From assembly GCA_021798135.1 (NCBI GenBank), contig JAJZYI010000003.1:1-32483 (forward strand): 32,483 bases of DNA. The letters are read 5' to 3'. Positions 24,484 through 32,483 of the stretch are shown in pieces. The stretch comes from Actinomycetes bacterium. GTDB lineage: Bacteria; Actinomycetota; Acidimicrobiia; Acidimicrobiales; UBA8190. Numbering within the stretch: the first letter of the stretch is position 1; the number at the start of each line of letters is the position of its first letter. The notes beneath the pieces are model-generated. The model did no database searches and was not told where the DNA came from. It saw only the letters and a list, made by a program, of their open reading frames with translations. The translations under genes were made by a program, and so were the position numbers.

Positions 24484-26577
24484 TCAGCTCGGGGCCGAGA
24501 GCGCCGGTCCCCGCCCGCTGCCAGGCGCACCCGCACCGGCATGGGTCCCCGGCGCCCCACCGGTGCCGAAGGACGTGCCGGCCGGCGCCCCCAAGAGCGC
24601 CAGCAGGTCACCTTCGGCCATGGGCCTGGCGAAGTGGTAGCCCTGCAGCAGGTCGTAGCCGATGGCCCGCATGGAGCGGGCCAGGTCGGCGTCCTCCACC
24701 CCCTCGGCCACGGCAGCGAGCCCCAGGCGGTGCGCCAGCTCTCGCACGGACCTGACGATCGCCTCGTCGGCCGCGGAGGTCGCCGAGCGCCGGACGAAGC
24801 CCATGTCGACCTTGAGCTCGTCCAGCGGCAGCTGCGGCAGGGCAGCAAGGGAGGTGTACCCCGTCCCGAAGTCGTCCATGGACACGCGCACCCCCCGCTC
24901 GTGCAGCGGCTCCAGCAGGTTCATGGCCTGCACCAGGTCGACCGCCGCGGTCTCCGTCACCTCCACCGTCAGCGCGCCCGGCGGCAGGTCGCGCTCGGCC
25001 AGCTGGGCCAGGATCCAGTCGGCCAGGTCAGGCTTGCCGACCGTGCGAGCCGACACGTTGACCGACACGGGGAGGTCGATGCCGGCCCGGTGCCAGCGGG
25101 CCGCCGCGTCCAGCGCAGCGCCGAACACCCACTCCGTCAGGCGGTCGACCATGCCCGTGCGCTCCGCCAACGGGATGAACCGGCCCGGCGGCACCGAGCC
25201 GTGGACCGGGCTCTCCCAGCGCAGCAGCGCCTCGGTGGCCACGACGGCACCGGTCGCGGCGTCCACCTGGGGCTGGAACGCCATCCACAGCTCGCCGCGC
25301 TCGGCAGCCAGCCGCAGGTCGGACAGCAGCGCCAGGTCGTCGGCGCTCAGGGTCCCGTCCGTGCCGTCCCATCGCCTGCTGCGGTCCCCTGCCTCGGTCG
25401 CCGCCCGCGCGCCCAGGGCGGCGCGCCGGACCAGCTCGGCCACGGATGGGCCGTCGTCGGGACCCAGCGCCACACCCACGTGGCCCCGGAGGGCCACCTC
25501 GACCGACCCGACCAGGTACCTGCCGGCGTCGACGGTGCCGGCGACGAGCGCGGCAAGAGCGCGCCCGCCGGCGGCGACCGAACCGGCCTGGGCGGCCGGT
25601 TCGCCGTCGGGCGCGCTGGACGCCCGGTCGCACCCGGGTGCACCGCCCACCGACGCGACGTCGCACCACCTGACCGCCACCACCAGCTCGTCGCTGGCGA
25701 TCCTCCCGATCACGGCCTCCGCCGGCAGGACCTGGCCGATGTCCTCGACCGCACGGCGCAGCAGCTCCGTCGCCACCGGGTACCCGAGGGCGTCGCGGGC
25801 GTCGGCCAGGCCCGCCAGCGCCACCACCGCCACGACGAGCGGGTCGGCACCGTCCCACGCCGCCAGCCGCCGGGCGACGCCGGTCCCGTTCGGGAGGCCC
25901 GTGTCGGGGTCGACCGAGCCGGTCTGCTGCATCGAGCGCACGAGCAGCCAGACCAGGCCTGCACCTGCCAGCAGGGCGACGCCCGTGCCGGCGGCCACCA
26001 CGGCGGCGGCAGCGGGCCCGGTGGCGACCAGCTCGGCCACCAGGATGCTCGACGACGCCAGCGCCGTGTGCACCAGCACCGCCCGGCCGCCGAGGAAGAG
26101 CCCCACCACCGCCACCACGGGGAACAGGACCGGGAGCACGGCGAGGGCGGTGCTCCGGGTGCCACCGGCCCACAGCACGACGGCGCCGGCCACCGGCACC
26201 GAGCCGGCCACGAGGTGGCTGGCCAGCGGGCCGACCCGGCGGGCCGCCACCAGCGCCAGCCACGGCGCGAGCACCACCGCCCCGGCCGCCAGGACCCACC
26301 GCAGGCGGTCCGGTGGCCAGCCGCCCAGCCACGCCGTCGCCACCCACGAGCCCACCACCAGGACGAGCAGCAGCCGCAGGACCGACAGGGGGCTCAGCAG
26401 CTCCAGCGGCGCACCCAGGGCGAACCACGACCGGATCTTGGGGAACATGCGGTTGCGAACCGGGACCGCCGCGTCGAGCCGGCGGCTGGTGACCGGCACG
26501 GTCGCACCGCCCCGCTCCCCCGACCAGCCCTGCCAGGTCGCGCCCCTGAAGCCGTTGCCGGTCACGTCCTCGGGCAT
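24484..26577 (-). CDS. Membrane-associated protein with degenerate GGDEF and apparently intact EAL domain
   Basis: Hydrophobic N-terminal helices; VDPDTGLPNGTGVARRL..RIASDELVVAV (degenerate GGDEF); TEALLRWESPVHGSVPPGRFIPLAE, VNVSART, VEVTETAA, MDDFGTGYTSLAALPQLPLDELKVD, AAVAEGVED. Start 26577 or 26448. Confidence 0.9.
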   Translation of the reverse strand: MPEDVTGNGFRGATWQGWSGERGGATVPVTSRRLDAAVPVRNRMFPKIRSWFALGAPLELLSPLSVLRLLLVLVVGSWVATAWLGGWPPDRLRWVLAAGAVVLAPWLALVAARRVGPLASHLVAGSVPVAGAVVLWAGGTRSTALAVLPVLFPVVAVVGLFLGGRAVLVHTALASSSILVAELVATGPAAAAVVAAGTGVALLAGAGLVWLLVRSMQQTGSVDPDTGLPNGTGVARRLAAWDGADPLVVAVVALAGLADARDALGYPVATELLRRAVEDIGQVLPAEAVIGRIASDELVVAVRWCDVASVGGAPGCDRASSAPDGEPAAQAGSVAAGGRALAALVAGTVDAGRYLVGSVEVALRGHVGVALGPDDGPSVAELVRRAALGARAATEAGDRSRRWDGTDGTLSADDLALLSDLRLAAERGELWMAFQPQVDAATGAVVATEALLRWESPVHGSVPPGRFIPLAERTGMVDRLTEWVFGAALDAAARWHRAGIDLPVSVNVSARTVGKPDLADWILAQLAERDLPPGALTVEVTETAAVDLVQAMNLLEPLHERGVRVSMDDFGTGYTSLAALPQLPLDELKVDMGFVRRSATSAADEAIVRSVRELAHRLGLAAVAEGVEDADLARSMRAIGYDLLQGYHFARPMAEGDLLALLGAPAGTSFGTGGAPGTHAGAGAPGSGRGPALSAPS

Positions 26578-26710
26578 CGGCCACCCGGGGCCGCCGGTGA
26601 ACGCTCTCGTGCTGGCGGGCTCCCGTGTTGTCGGGCCGTTGAGGCGAGGCGCGGGCCGGGCGGCGCGCGGCTGCGCCCGACTCCCGGCACGCCCCTGCCC
26701 TGGCGAACGG

Positions 26711-26822
26711 GGCCTTCGGAACACCGGGCCTTCGAGGGACCGGGCCTTCGGAACACCGGGCCTTCGGAACACCGGGCCTTCGGAACACCGGGCCTTCAGA
26801 ACACCGGGCCTTCAAGGAACCG
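26711..26822. repeat. 16-bp tandem repeat array (7 units)
   Basis: ggccttcggaacaccg at 26711, 26743, 26759, 26775; variants at 26727, 26791, 26807. Confidence 0.95.
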
Positions 26823-27747
26823 GGCCCGCTCCGTCCTCGCCGGCGGGCCCACGCGGCGACTGGTGCCCTGCGCCGTGCAGCATCCGCACGACGTGCCCGA
26901 GGGCGACCGACCAGGCCGGGCTGCGGGCGTCGAGCACGCCGCGGTGCCCGACGCCGGCGACCGTCTCGACGACCACGTCGTCCCCTGCCGCGACGGCGGC
27001 CCGGGCGTAGCGGCGGCACGCCGACGCCGGGACCACGTCGTCGGCCGCGCCGTGCACGAGCACCTGGGGCACGCCGAGCGGCAGGTGCGACATCGGCGAC
27101 GCCAGGCGGAGCCGCTCGCCCGACGGGTCGGGCCCGAGCAGCGCCCGCACCGCCTTCCGCCCGCCGCCGGCAGCCGCCCCCGCCAGGTCCGCCACGCCGG
27201 CGAGCGACACGACGCCCCGCGGCACCAGCGCCGCGGCCACCGGCGCACCGGCGGCCCCAGGAGCCGAGCCCGGCGCACCGGGCGGCAGGCGGTGCCGCGC
27301 CGCCGCCCACAGCGCCAGGTGCCCGCCCGCCGAGTGGCCGCACAGGACGACCGCTCCGCTGTCCACCTCGTCGAGGTGCCGCAGGTGCTCCACCGCCGCA
27401 GCCACGTCGTCGAACGTGGCCGGCCAGCCGCCGCCGCGCCCGAGCAGGCCGGTCCGCCGGTACTCCACGTTCCACGCGGCCAGGCCCCGGCGGGCCAGGT
27501 CACGCGCCAGCCCGTTCATGAGCGCCTTGGTGTACGGACCACGCCAGTAGCCGCCGTGCAGCAGGACCACGACCGGCAGCGGGCGGTCGGCATCCGCCGG
27601 CAGCCACAGGTCGGCCACCTGGCTGGAGCTGGCGCCGTAGCGGTGCGCCCGCCGCTCGACGGCGCGGTGCGCCGGTGTGCCGGCGGCCCGGCTCTGCACG
27701 CCCGGGGAGCCCGGCGACGCACCACCGCTGTCGAGTCGGAGATCCAC
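26812..27747 (-). CDS. Alpha/beta hydrolase (kynurenine formamidase/BD-FAE-like esterase), likely GTG start
   Basis: LPVVVLLHGGYWRGPYTKALMNGLARDLARRGLAAWNVEYRRTG, VVLCGHSAGGHLALWAA, VLVHGAADDVVP, VAGVGHRGV; start constrained by the upstream tRNA. Confidence 0.85.
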   Translation of the reverse strand: MDLRLDSGGASPGSPGVQSRAAGTPAHRAVERRAHRYGASSSQVADLWLPADADRPLPVVVLLHGGYWRGPYTKALMNGLARDLARRGLAAWNVEYRRTGLLGRGGGWPATFDDVAAAVEHLRHLDEVDSGAVVLCGHSAGGHLALWAAARHRLPPGAPGSAPGAAGAPVAAALVPRGVVSLAGVADLAGAAAGGGRKAVRALLGPDPSGERLRLASPMSHLPLGVPQVLVHGAADDVVPASACRRYARAAVAAGDDVVVETVAGVGHRGVLDARSPAWSVALGHVVRMLHGAGHQSPRGPAGEDGAGPVP

Positions 27748-27808
27748 GGCTGCCTTCTGACCTTCCGAGCTGACCTTCCGAGGAGCCGTCGGCACCGCCG
27801 GACGGCAG

Positions 27809-27881
27809 CTGGCGGGGGAGGGCTCGAACCTCCAACCTCCTGATCCAAAGTCAGGCGTTCTGCCGGTTGAACTACCCGCCA
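27809..27881 (-). tRNA. tRNA-Gln (anticodon TTG)
   Basis: TGGCGGGTAGTTCAACCGGCAGAACGCCTGACTTTGGATCAGGAGGTTGGAGGTTCGAGCCCTCCCCCGCCAG; acceptor TGGCGGG/CCCGCCA, loop CTTTGGA, T-arm GGTTCGAGCC; no encoded CCA. Confidence 0.93.
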
Positions 27882-27995
27882 TGGGCGCAGGTGCAGTATC
27901 CCACCACGCGGCGCTCCCATGCGGCCCCTGCGGCGGTCCCCTGCCGGCTGCGGCTTGGCGCCGGCCAGGCCAGGCCAGCTATCCTGCTCGGCGTC

Positions 27996-28097
27996 ATGGG
28001 ATCGCTGATCAAGAAGCGCCGCAAGCGCATGCGCAAGAAGAAGCACAAGAAGATGCTGAAGGCCACGCGCTGGCAGCGGCGGGCAGCCGGCAAGTAG
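27996..28097 (+). CDS. Small ribosomal protein bS22-like (AURKAIP1/COX24 domain), 33 aa
   Basis: MGSLIKKRRKRMRKKKHKKMLKATRWQRRAAGK resembles mycobacterial bS22; TATCCT 10 nt upstream of ATG. Confidence 0.9.
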   Translation: MGSLIKKRRKRMRKKKHKKMLKATRWQRRAAGK

Positions 28098-28196
28098 CTC
28101 CGTCGCCGGCTGCCGGTCGCCCGTGGCGCTGGCGGCGCCGCCCCGGTGGCCGTCCCTGCCGCCGTGTGCCCGACAGCGGCTCGACCGGCGTCACCG

Positions 28197-29090
28197 TCAC
28201 GGCGTGCCGGCACTGGTGGCGCTGGCGTCAGCTCGGCCGGCACCTTCCGACCCGAGCGTCCGGACCGGGACGAGCGGGGCTCGGCGCCCGCCGACCTCCA
28301 GCCAGGACCGGCCCTGCAGCCCGAGCTCCTCTGGCGTGCCCTCCACGAACCAGGTCGACCCGCTGCCAGCGAGCATCGGCCGCCGGTTGGTGGCGCCTGC
28401 CAGGGCGTCGCGCCATGCCCCCATCTCCGGAAGGACGGCCAGGGCGGCCGGCTCCAGGTCGTTGACCGGACCGGCCGGGGAGGTGTCGTGCGCCGCCGTC
28501 CGCGGCGCCGCTCCGAGCTCGTCCCACGCCCGGTAGCACGCTGCGGTCTCGACGCCGATCGGCGGCACGAGCAGGACGTACGCCGCCGGCCGCGGCGGCA
28601 ACGGCCGGACCACCTCCCCGATCCCGCTCACGGCGGCACGCCCGCCGATGACGCAGAACGGCACGTCGGCGCCGAGGCGCACTGCCAGCTCAGGATCGAC
28701 GGCGCCGGCCCAGCGCAGCACCGCCGCCGCGTCGGCGGACCCGCCGCCGAGCCCTGCCCGCGTCGGGATCCGCTTGCGCAGCGTGACCGCCGCGGTGGTG
28801 CCGGCAGCCCGAAGGGCCCGGCACACCAGGTTCCCGGGCCCGGCGTCGACGTCACCGGTGCCGAGGCCACCGACGACCTCGTCGAGCACCCGGAGCGAGC
28901 TGCCGGCCTCGAACGACAGCTCGTCGAACAGGTCGACCGTGACCATCTCGGCCTCGATCAGGTGGAAACCGTCCGGGCGCACGCCGACGATCCTGAGCGA
29001 CACCGTCAGCTTGGCGGGGGCGAGCACCGTCGCCGGCGTGGCCCTCCCCTCGGCCCTGGTCCCGTCTTCTCGGGGCTCCCGCCCGGTCAC
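28197..29090 (-). CDS. ispE: 4-diphosphocytidyl-2-C-methyl-D-erythritol kinase (GTG start at 29090 or 29105)
   Basis: VLAPAKLTVSLRIVGVRPDGFHLIEAEMV, IPTRAGLGGGSADAAAVLR, LGADVPFCVIGGRAAVSGIGE, LAGSGSTWFVEG; GTGA overlap with the ksgA stop. Confidence 0.93.
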   Translation of the reverse strand: MTGREPREDGTRAEGRATPATVLAPAKLTVSLRIVGVRPDGFHLIEAEMVTVDLFDELSFEAGSSLRVLDEVVGGLGTGDVDAGPGNLVCRALRAAGTTAAVTLRKRIPTRAGLGGGSADAAAVLRWAGAVDPELAVRLGADVPFCVIGGRAAVSGIGEVVRPLPPRPAAYVLLVPPIGVETAACYRAWDELGAAPRTAAHDTSPAGPVNDLEPAALAVLPEMGAWRDALAGATNRRPMLAGSGSTWFVEGTPEELGLQGRSWLEVGGRRAPLVPVRTLGSEGAGRADASATSAGTP

Positions 29091-29917
29091 GTCGCGTGCG
29101 GCCACGCCGCCAGTCTGCCCCACGCCTCGACGTCGAGCTGCTCCGCGCGTGCCTCCGGGCTGACGCCGGCAGCGGCGAACGCGTCGGGTGCCACCACACC
29201 GGCCAGTGACCGCCGGAGCATCTTCCGACGCTGGGCGAACCCCGCTCGCACCACGGCGAAGAGCCGGTCGGGGCCGACACGGGCGGGATCGACGGCTGGC
29301 TCCGCCAGCCGTCGGAACGACACGAGCGCCGACTCGACGTTCGGGCGGGGAACGAACACGGTGGCAGGCACCCGCCCGACGATCCGGGCCTCGGCCCAGT
29401 ACGACACGTGCACCGACACGCCGCCGTAGGCCTTGGAGCCCGGGCCCGCAGCCAGCCGCTCGGCCACCTCGCGCTGGACCATCACGAGCAGCCGCTGCAC
29501 CGCGGGTGCCTCGTCGAGCACCCGGAGCACGATGGGAACGGCCACGTTGTAGGGCAGGTTGGCGACCAGGGCCCAGCGTGGCGCTCCGGCCAGGAGCTCG
29601 GGCCATCGCAGCGACGTCGCGTCGGCATGCACCACCTGCACGCCCGCTGGCTCGACCAGGCGCTGCAGCACGGGCACCAGGTGCCGGTCGGCCTCGATCG
29701 CCGTCACCGCGGCGCCTGCGTCCGCGAGAGCCAGCGTCAGCGAACCCAGGCCTGCGCCGACCTCGACGACGTGGTCCCCGGGGCCCACCTCGGCCAGCCG
29801 CACGATGCGCCGCGCCGTGTTCGGGTCGCCGAGGAAGTTCTGCCCGAGGGCGCGACTGGGCCGCAGACCGTGCTCATGGAGCAGGCGGCGCGCACCGGTC
29901 TGGGGGCTCTCTGCCAT
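29087..29917 (-). CDS. rsmA: 16S rRNA dimethyladenosine transferase
   Basis: RPSRALGQNFLGDPNTARRIV, VVEVGAGLGSLTLALADAGAAVTAIEAD, ALVANLPYNVAVPIVL, MVQREVAERLAAGPGSKAYGGVSV, FVPRPNVESALVSF. Confidence 0.96.
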   Translation of the reverse strand: MAESPQTGARRLLHEHGLRPSRALGQNFLGDPNTARRIVRLAEVGPGDHVVEVGAGLGSLTLALADAGAAVTAIEADRHLVPVLQRLVEPAGVQVVHADATSLRWPELLAGAPRWALVANLPYNVAVPIVLRVLDEAPAVQRLLVMVQREVAERLAAGPGSKAYGGVSVHVSYWAEARIVGRVPATVFVPRPNVESALVSFRRLAEPAVDPARVGPDRLFAVVRAGFAQRRKMLRRSLAGVVAPDAFAAAGVSPEARAEQLDVEAWGRLAAWPHAT

Positions 29918-29996
29918 CACCCCAGTCTGCCCGGAGCCGCCCGGCCACCCGGCCGTGGCGTCCGGAGGCCCTGCCTGCCGCCGCTGCCGACCCGTG

Positions 29997-32483
29997 TCAG
30001 CCCGTCGGGGGCCGCCAGGGCGGGGCGCCACCCCGAGGGCGGCCCTCCTCGGCGCCGGCACCTCGGGCATCGGCGCCCGCTCCGGTCGCCGTCCCGAGCG
30101 CCGGCCCTCGCCGACCGGTGGTCGCCAGCGTCTGGCGCAGGAGCTCGCCCACGACGCCCTCGCCACTCGGCACCCCCCCGGCGTCCCGTCGGGTACCGGT
30201 CGCCGCTCGAGGGGCGCCTTCGGGACGCACCAGCGTGTCCCGGGTTCGGGGGGAGACCACGCTCGCCCCGCTACCGGACCAGGCCGGCCAGCCGGCCGAC
30301 GGAGGCACGTTCGCCGGCCGGCGAGCGTGCACCAGCCCTTCGGCCGTGGCCCGCGCCGCGTGCCGCCCACGGGCGCCCCGCTCCGCGGGCTCCGGCCAGC
30401 TGCGCCCGCCGCCCGCTGCCGCCAGCACCGGGAGGATCCGGCGGCGGCGCACCAGGCCGAGGAGGAGGAGCAGGCCGCCCAGCCCGGCGACCAGCGCCAC
30501 CAGCCGACCCGAACCAGCCCACGGCTCACCGGTGTGCACCGTCGTCGCACCCGCGATCGGAGCGCTCTGCGCCGCCGCCACCACCGGCGCCGCCGGCGGC
30601 GACGTCGCCGCCTTGATCGCCGGCGCCGGATCCACCGAGATCGACGCCGTCGTCGTCGCACACCCCACCGCAGCACCGCAGCCGTCACCGGTCCACGTCG
30701 CCGTGTTCGTGATCGTCGTGCCAGCCGGCACACCCGCAGCCACCGCAACCTCGAACGACAGGTGCGCCGTCGCCCCGGCAGCCAGACCCGCACCGATCGT
30801 CCACGTCACCGACGCACCCGACACCACCACCGTGCACGACGGCGTCGTCGAACCCGACAGCGACCCGCAGCTCCCAGAACCAGCCACGATCGTCGTACCA
30901 GCCGGAGCCGAGTCCGTGATCACCGTCGAGCCCGTCGTCGCCGCCGTCCCCACGTTCGGCACCGCGAACGTGAACGTCACGACCGACCCCGAACCCGCCA
31001 GCACACTCGTCGGCGACGCCGACTTCACCACCGTCCCGATCTTCGGCACACCGGTCACCGTCGTCGGGGTCGTCACCGTGACCGGGCAACCCCCCGACGT
31101 CGTGCACCCCGGCCCCGTCCACACCGCCGTGTTCGAGATCACCGCACCAGCAGCCGTGCCCGGCGCCAGCCTCACCTCGAACGTCAGGTCAGCCTTCGCA
31201 CCAGCAGCGAAACCCGCAGCGATCGTCCACGTGATCGTGCTCCCCGACACCGACACCGAACAGCCACCCGCACCCGACGACGCCAGACCACCACAGCTCG
31301 CCGAACCGGCCACATACGCCGTACCAGCCGGCACCGTGTCCGTCGTCACCGTCGGCACCGCCGTCGCAGCCCCACCCGTGTTCTGCACCGCCAGCGTGTA
31401 CGTGATCGGCGACGACGAACCCGCCACGATCGACGTCGGGCTCCCCGTCTTCACCACCCCCACCGACGCCACCGGCACCGGCACCGGCACCGGCACCGCC
31501 TTCACACCAGTCGTCGTCCCCGGGAAGCCCGGGTCGTCGCCCGAGTAGCTGTACGTCGGGTAGTTGTACAGCACCGTCCCGCCCGGGGTGTTCGGGTCGA
31601 CCGACACCTGGTAGGTGACAGCGACGGACGTGTTGGCCGTGATGCCTGGGCCGATCGTCCACTGCACCGTGCCGTTGGCGGTGTCCACCTTCACCGAGCA
31701 GGTCACGCCCTTCGGCAGCGTGGTCGGGCAGACCGCCGAGCTCGCCACCAGCGTGGTCCAGACGTTGCCGTTGCCGGACGGGCTGTCGGTCGGCTGCCCG
31801 GCGTTGATCACCAGGGTCCCCGTCGACGGCGTGCCGGCTGGGCTCGTGTAGAGCATCGTCAGCGTGTACGTGACGTTCGTGGTCTGGCCCGCCACCACGT
31901 TGGGCGGGTTGGAGGTCTGGTTCGGCGTCAGTGTCGACACGTAGTTCGTCACCGTGTTCGACACGCACGTCGGGCTGACCGAGCAGCTCGGACCGGTCCA
32001 GCTCGCCTCGTCGGTGAACGGCCCGGCGGGCGTGGCGCTGTCAGCCGTCACACCGAACGTCAGGGCGACGTCCGAACCGACGGACAGGCTGCCGGAGATG
32101 GTCCACGTGATCACCCCTGACGACACCGACACCTGGCAGGTCACCCCGCTCGGCAGCGCCGTCGACGCGGGGCACGTAGGTGCGCCGTACAGCGTGGTGC
32201 CCGTCGGGGCGCTGTCCGTCACGACGATCGGCGCCGAGGTCGACGACGGACCGCCGTTCGTGACGTCGATGGTGTACACCACCGGGATCGGCGTCCCGGC
32301 CGTGACGGTCTGCGGGGTGTTGCTGACGATCTTCACGCCGACGCCGGCCTGCGACGTCACCGTGGTCGTCGTGGTGTTCGAGCCGCACCCCGTCGCACAC
32401 CCAGGACCGGTCACCACCGCCGTGTTGCTGATCGTGCCCGGCGGCGTCGACGCGTCAACCGTCACGTCGAACGACACCGACAC
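29997..32483 (-). CDS. DUF11-like repeat cell-surface protein with C-terminal TM helix and long tail, partial (N-terminus beyond window)
   Basis: Repeats of ~120-150 aa such as VVKSASPTSVLAGSGSVVTFTFAVPNVGTAATTGSTVITDSAPAGTTIV...VTWTIGAGLAAGATAHLSFEV...ITNTATWTGDGC; TM LVALVAGLGGLLLLLGLVRRRR. Confidence 0.88.
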   Translation of the reverse strand: MSVSFDVTVDASTPPGTISNTAVVTGPGCATGCGSNTTTTTVTSQAGVGVKIVSNTPQTVTAGTPIPVVYTIDVTNGGPSSTSAPIVVTDSAPTGTTLYGAPTCPASTALPSGVTCQVSVSSGVITWTISGSLSVGSDVALTFGVTADSATPAGPFTDEASWTGPSCSVSPTCVSNTVTNYVSTLTPNQTSNPPNVVAGQTTNVTYTLTMLYTSPAGTPSTGTLVINAGQPTDSPSGNGNVWTTLVASSAVCPTTLPKGVTCSVKVDTANGTVQWTIGPGITANTSVAVTYQVSVDPNTPGGTVLYNYPTYSYSGDDPGFPGTTTGVKAVPVPVPVPVASVGVVKTGSPTSIVAGSSSPITYTLAVQNTGGAATAVPTVTTDTVPAGTAYVAGSASCGGLASSGAGGCSVSVSGSTITWTIAAGFAAGAKADLTFEVRLAPGTAAGAVISNTAVWTGPGCTTSGGCPVTVTTPTTVTGVPKIGTVVKSASPTSVLAGSGSVVTFTFAVPNVGTAATTGSTVITDSAPAGTTIVAGSGSCGSLSGSTTPSCTVVVSGASVTWTIGAGLAAGATAHLSFEVAVAAGVPAGTTITNTATWTGDGCGAAVGCATTTASISVDPAPAIKAATSPPAAPVVAAAQSAPIAGATTVHTGEPWAGSGRLVALVAGLGGLLLLLGLVRRRRILPVLAAAGGGRSWPEPAERGARGRHAARATAEGLVHARRPANVPPSAGWPAWSGSGASVVSPRTRDTLVRPEGAPRAATGTRRDAGGVPSGEGVVGELLRQTLATTGRRGPALGTATGAGADARGAGAEEGRPRGGAPPWRPPTG

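Noticed and set aside
21711-24848. 1045-aa - strand ORF
   Set aside because: Alternative frame of the hybrid kinase gene; Arg-rich with no domain motifs.
26711-26822. CRISPR array
   Set aside because: 16-bp units are contiguous with no spacers; no cas genes nearby.
24097-27843. 1248-aa + strand ORF
   Set aside because: Antisense to EAL and hydrolase genes; low-complexity composition.
27809-27881. tRNA-Gln as an integration site of a genomic island
   Set aside because: No integrase nor second partial tRNA copy seen in the window.

Overview
High-GC (roughly 70%+) chromosomal window, actinobacterial in character and probably Acidimicrobiia-like (inference from gene content: bS22, CofC/F420, HU with a Lys-rich tail, actinobacterial-type LexA box, DnaE2/ImuB). 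No IS elements, CRISPR or rRNA were seen. Genes supported from the sequence: DMT transporter (partial), RNase HII, a hypothetical protein, CutA, acyl-CoA synthetase, GH38 alpha-mannosidase, GpsA, CofC, PIG-L deacetylase, HU-like protein, a VirD4/TraG-like ATPase, an ImuA'-ImuB-DnaE2 mutasome operon behind a near-consensus LexA box, two tandem paralogous small Cys-rich proteins, an OmpR-type response regulator, a hybrid histidine kinase, a degenerate-GGDEF/EAL protein, an alpha/beta hydrolase, tRNA-Gln(TTG), bS22, IspE, KsgA, and a DUF11-like surface protein (partial). The most notable points are: (1) a strikingly compact ImuB (363 aa) that appears to lack the N-terminal palm segment and the little-finger segment; (2) an orphan VirD4-like ATPase directly upstream of the mutasome; (3) a previously unnamed (to my knowledge) pair of small Cys-rich paralogs directly downstream of dnaE2; (4) many in-frame and intergenic minisatellites, including a 9 x 15-bp array inside the DnaE2 PHP domain; (5) recurrent TANNNT-N6-8-start leaderless promoter architecture. 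Product calls come from reading motifs by eye; no database search was run.
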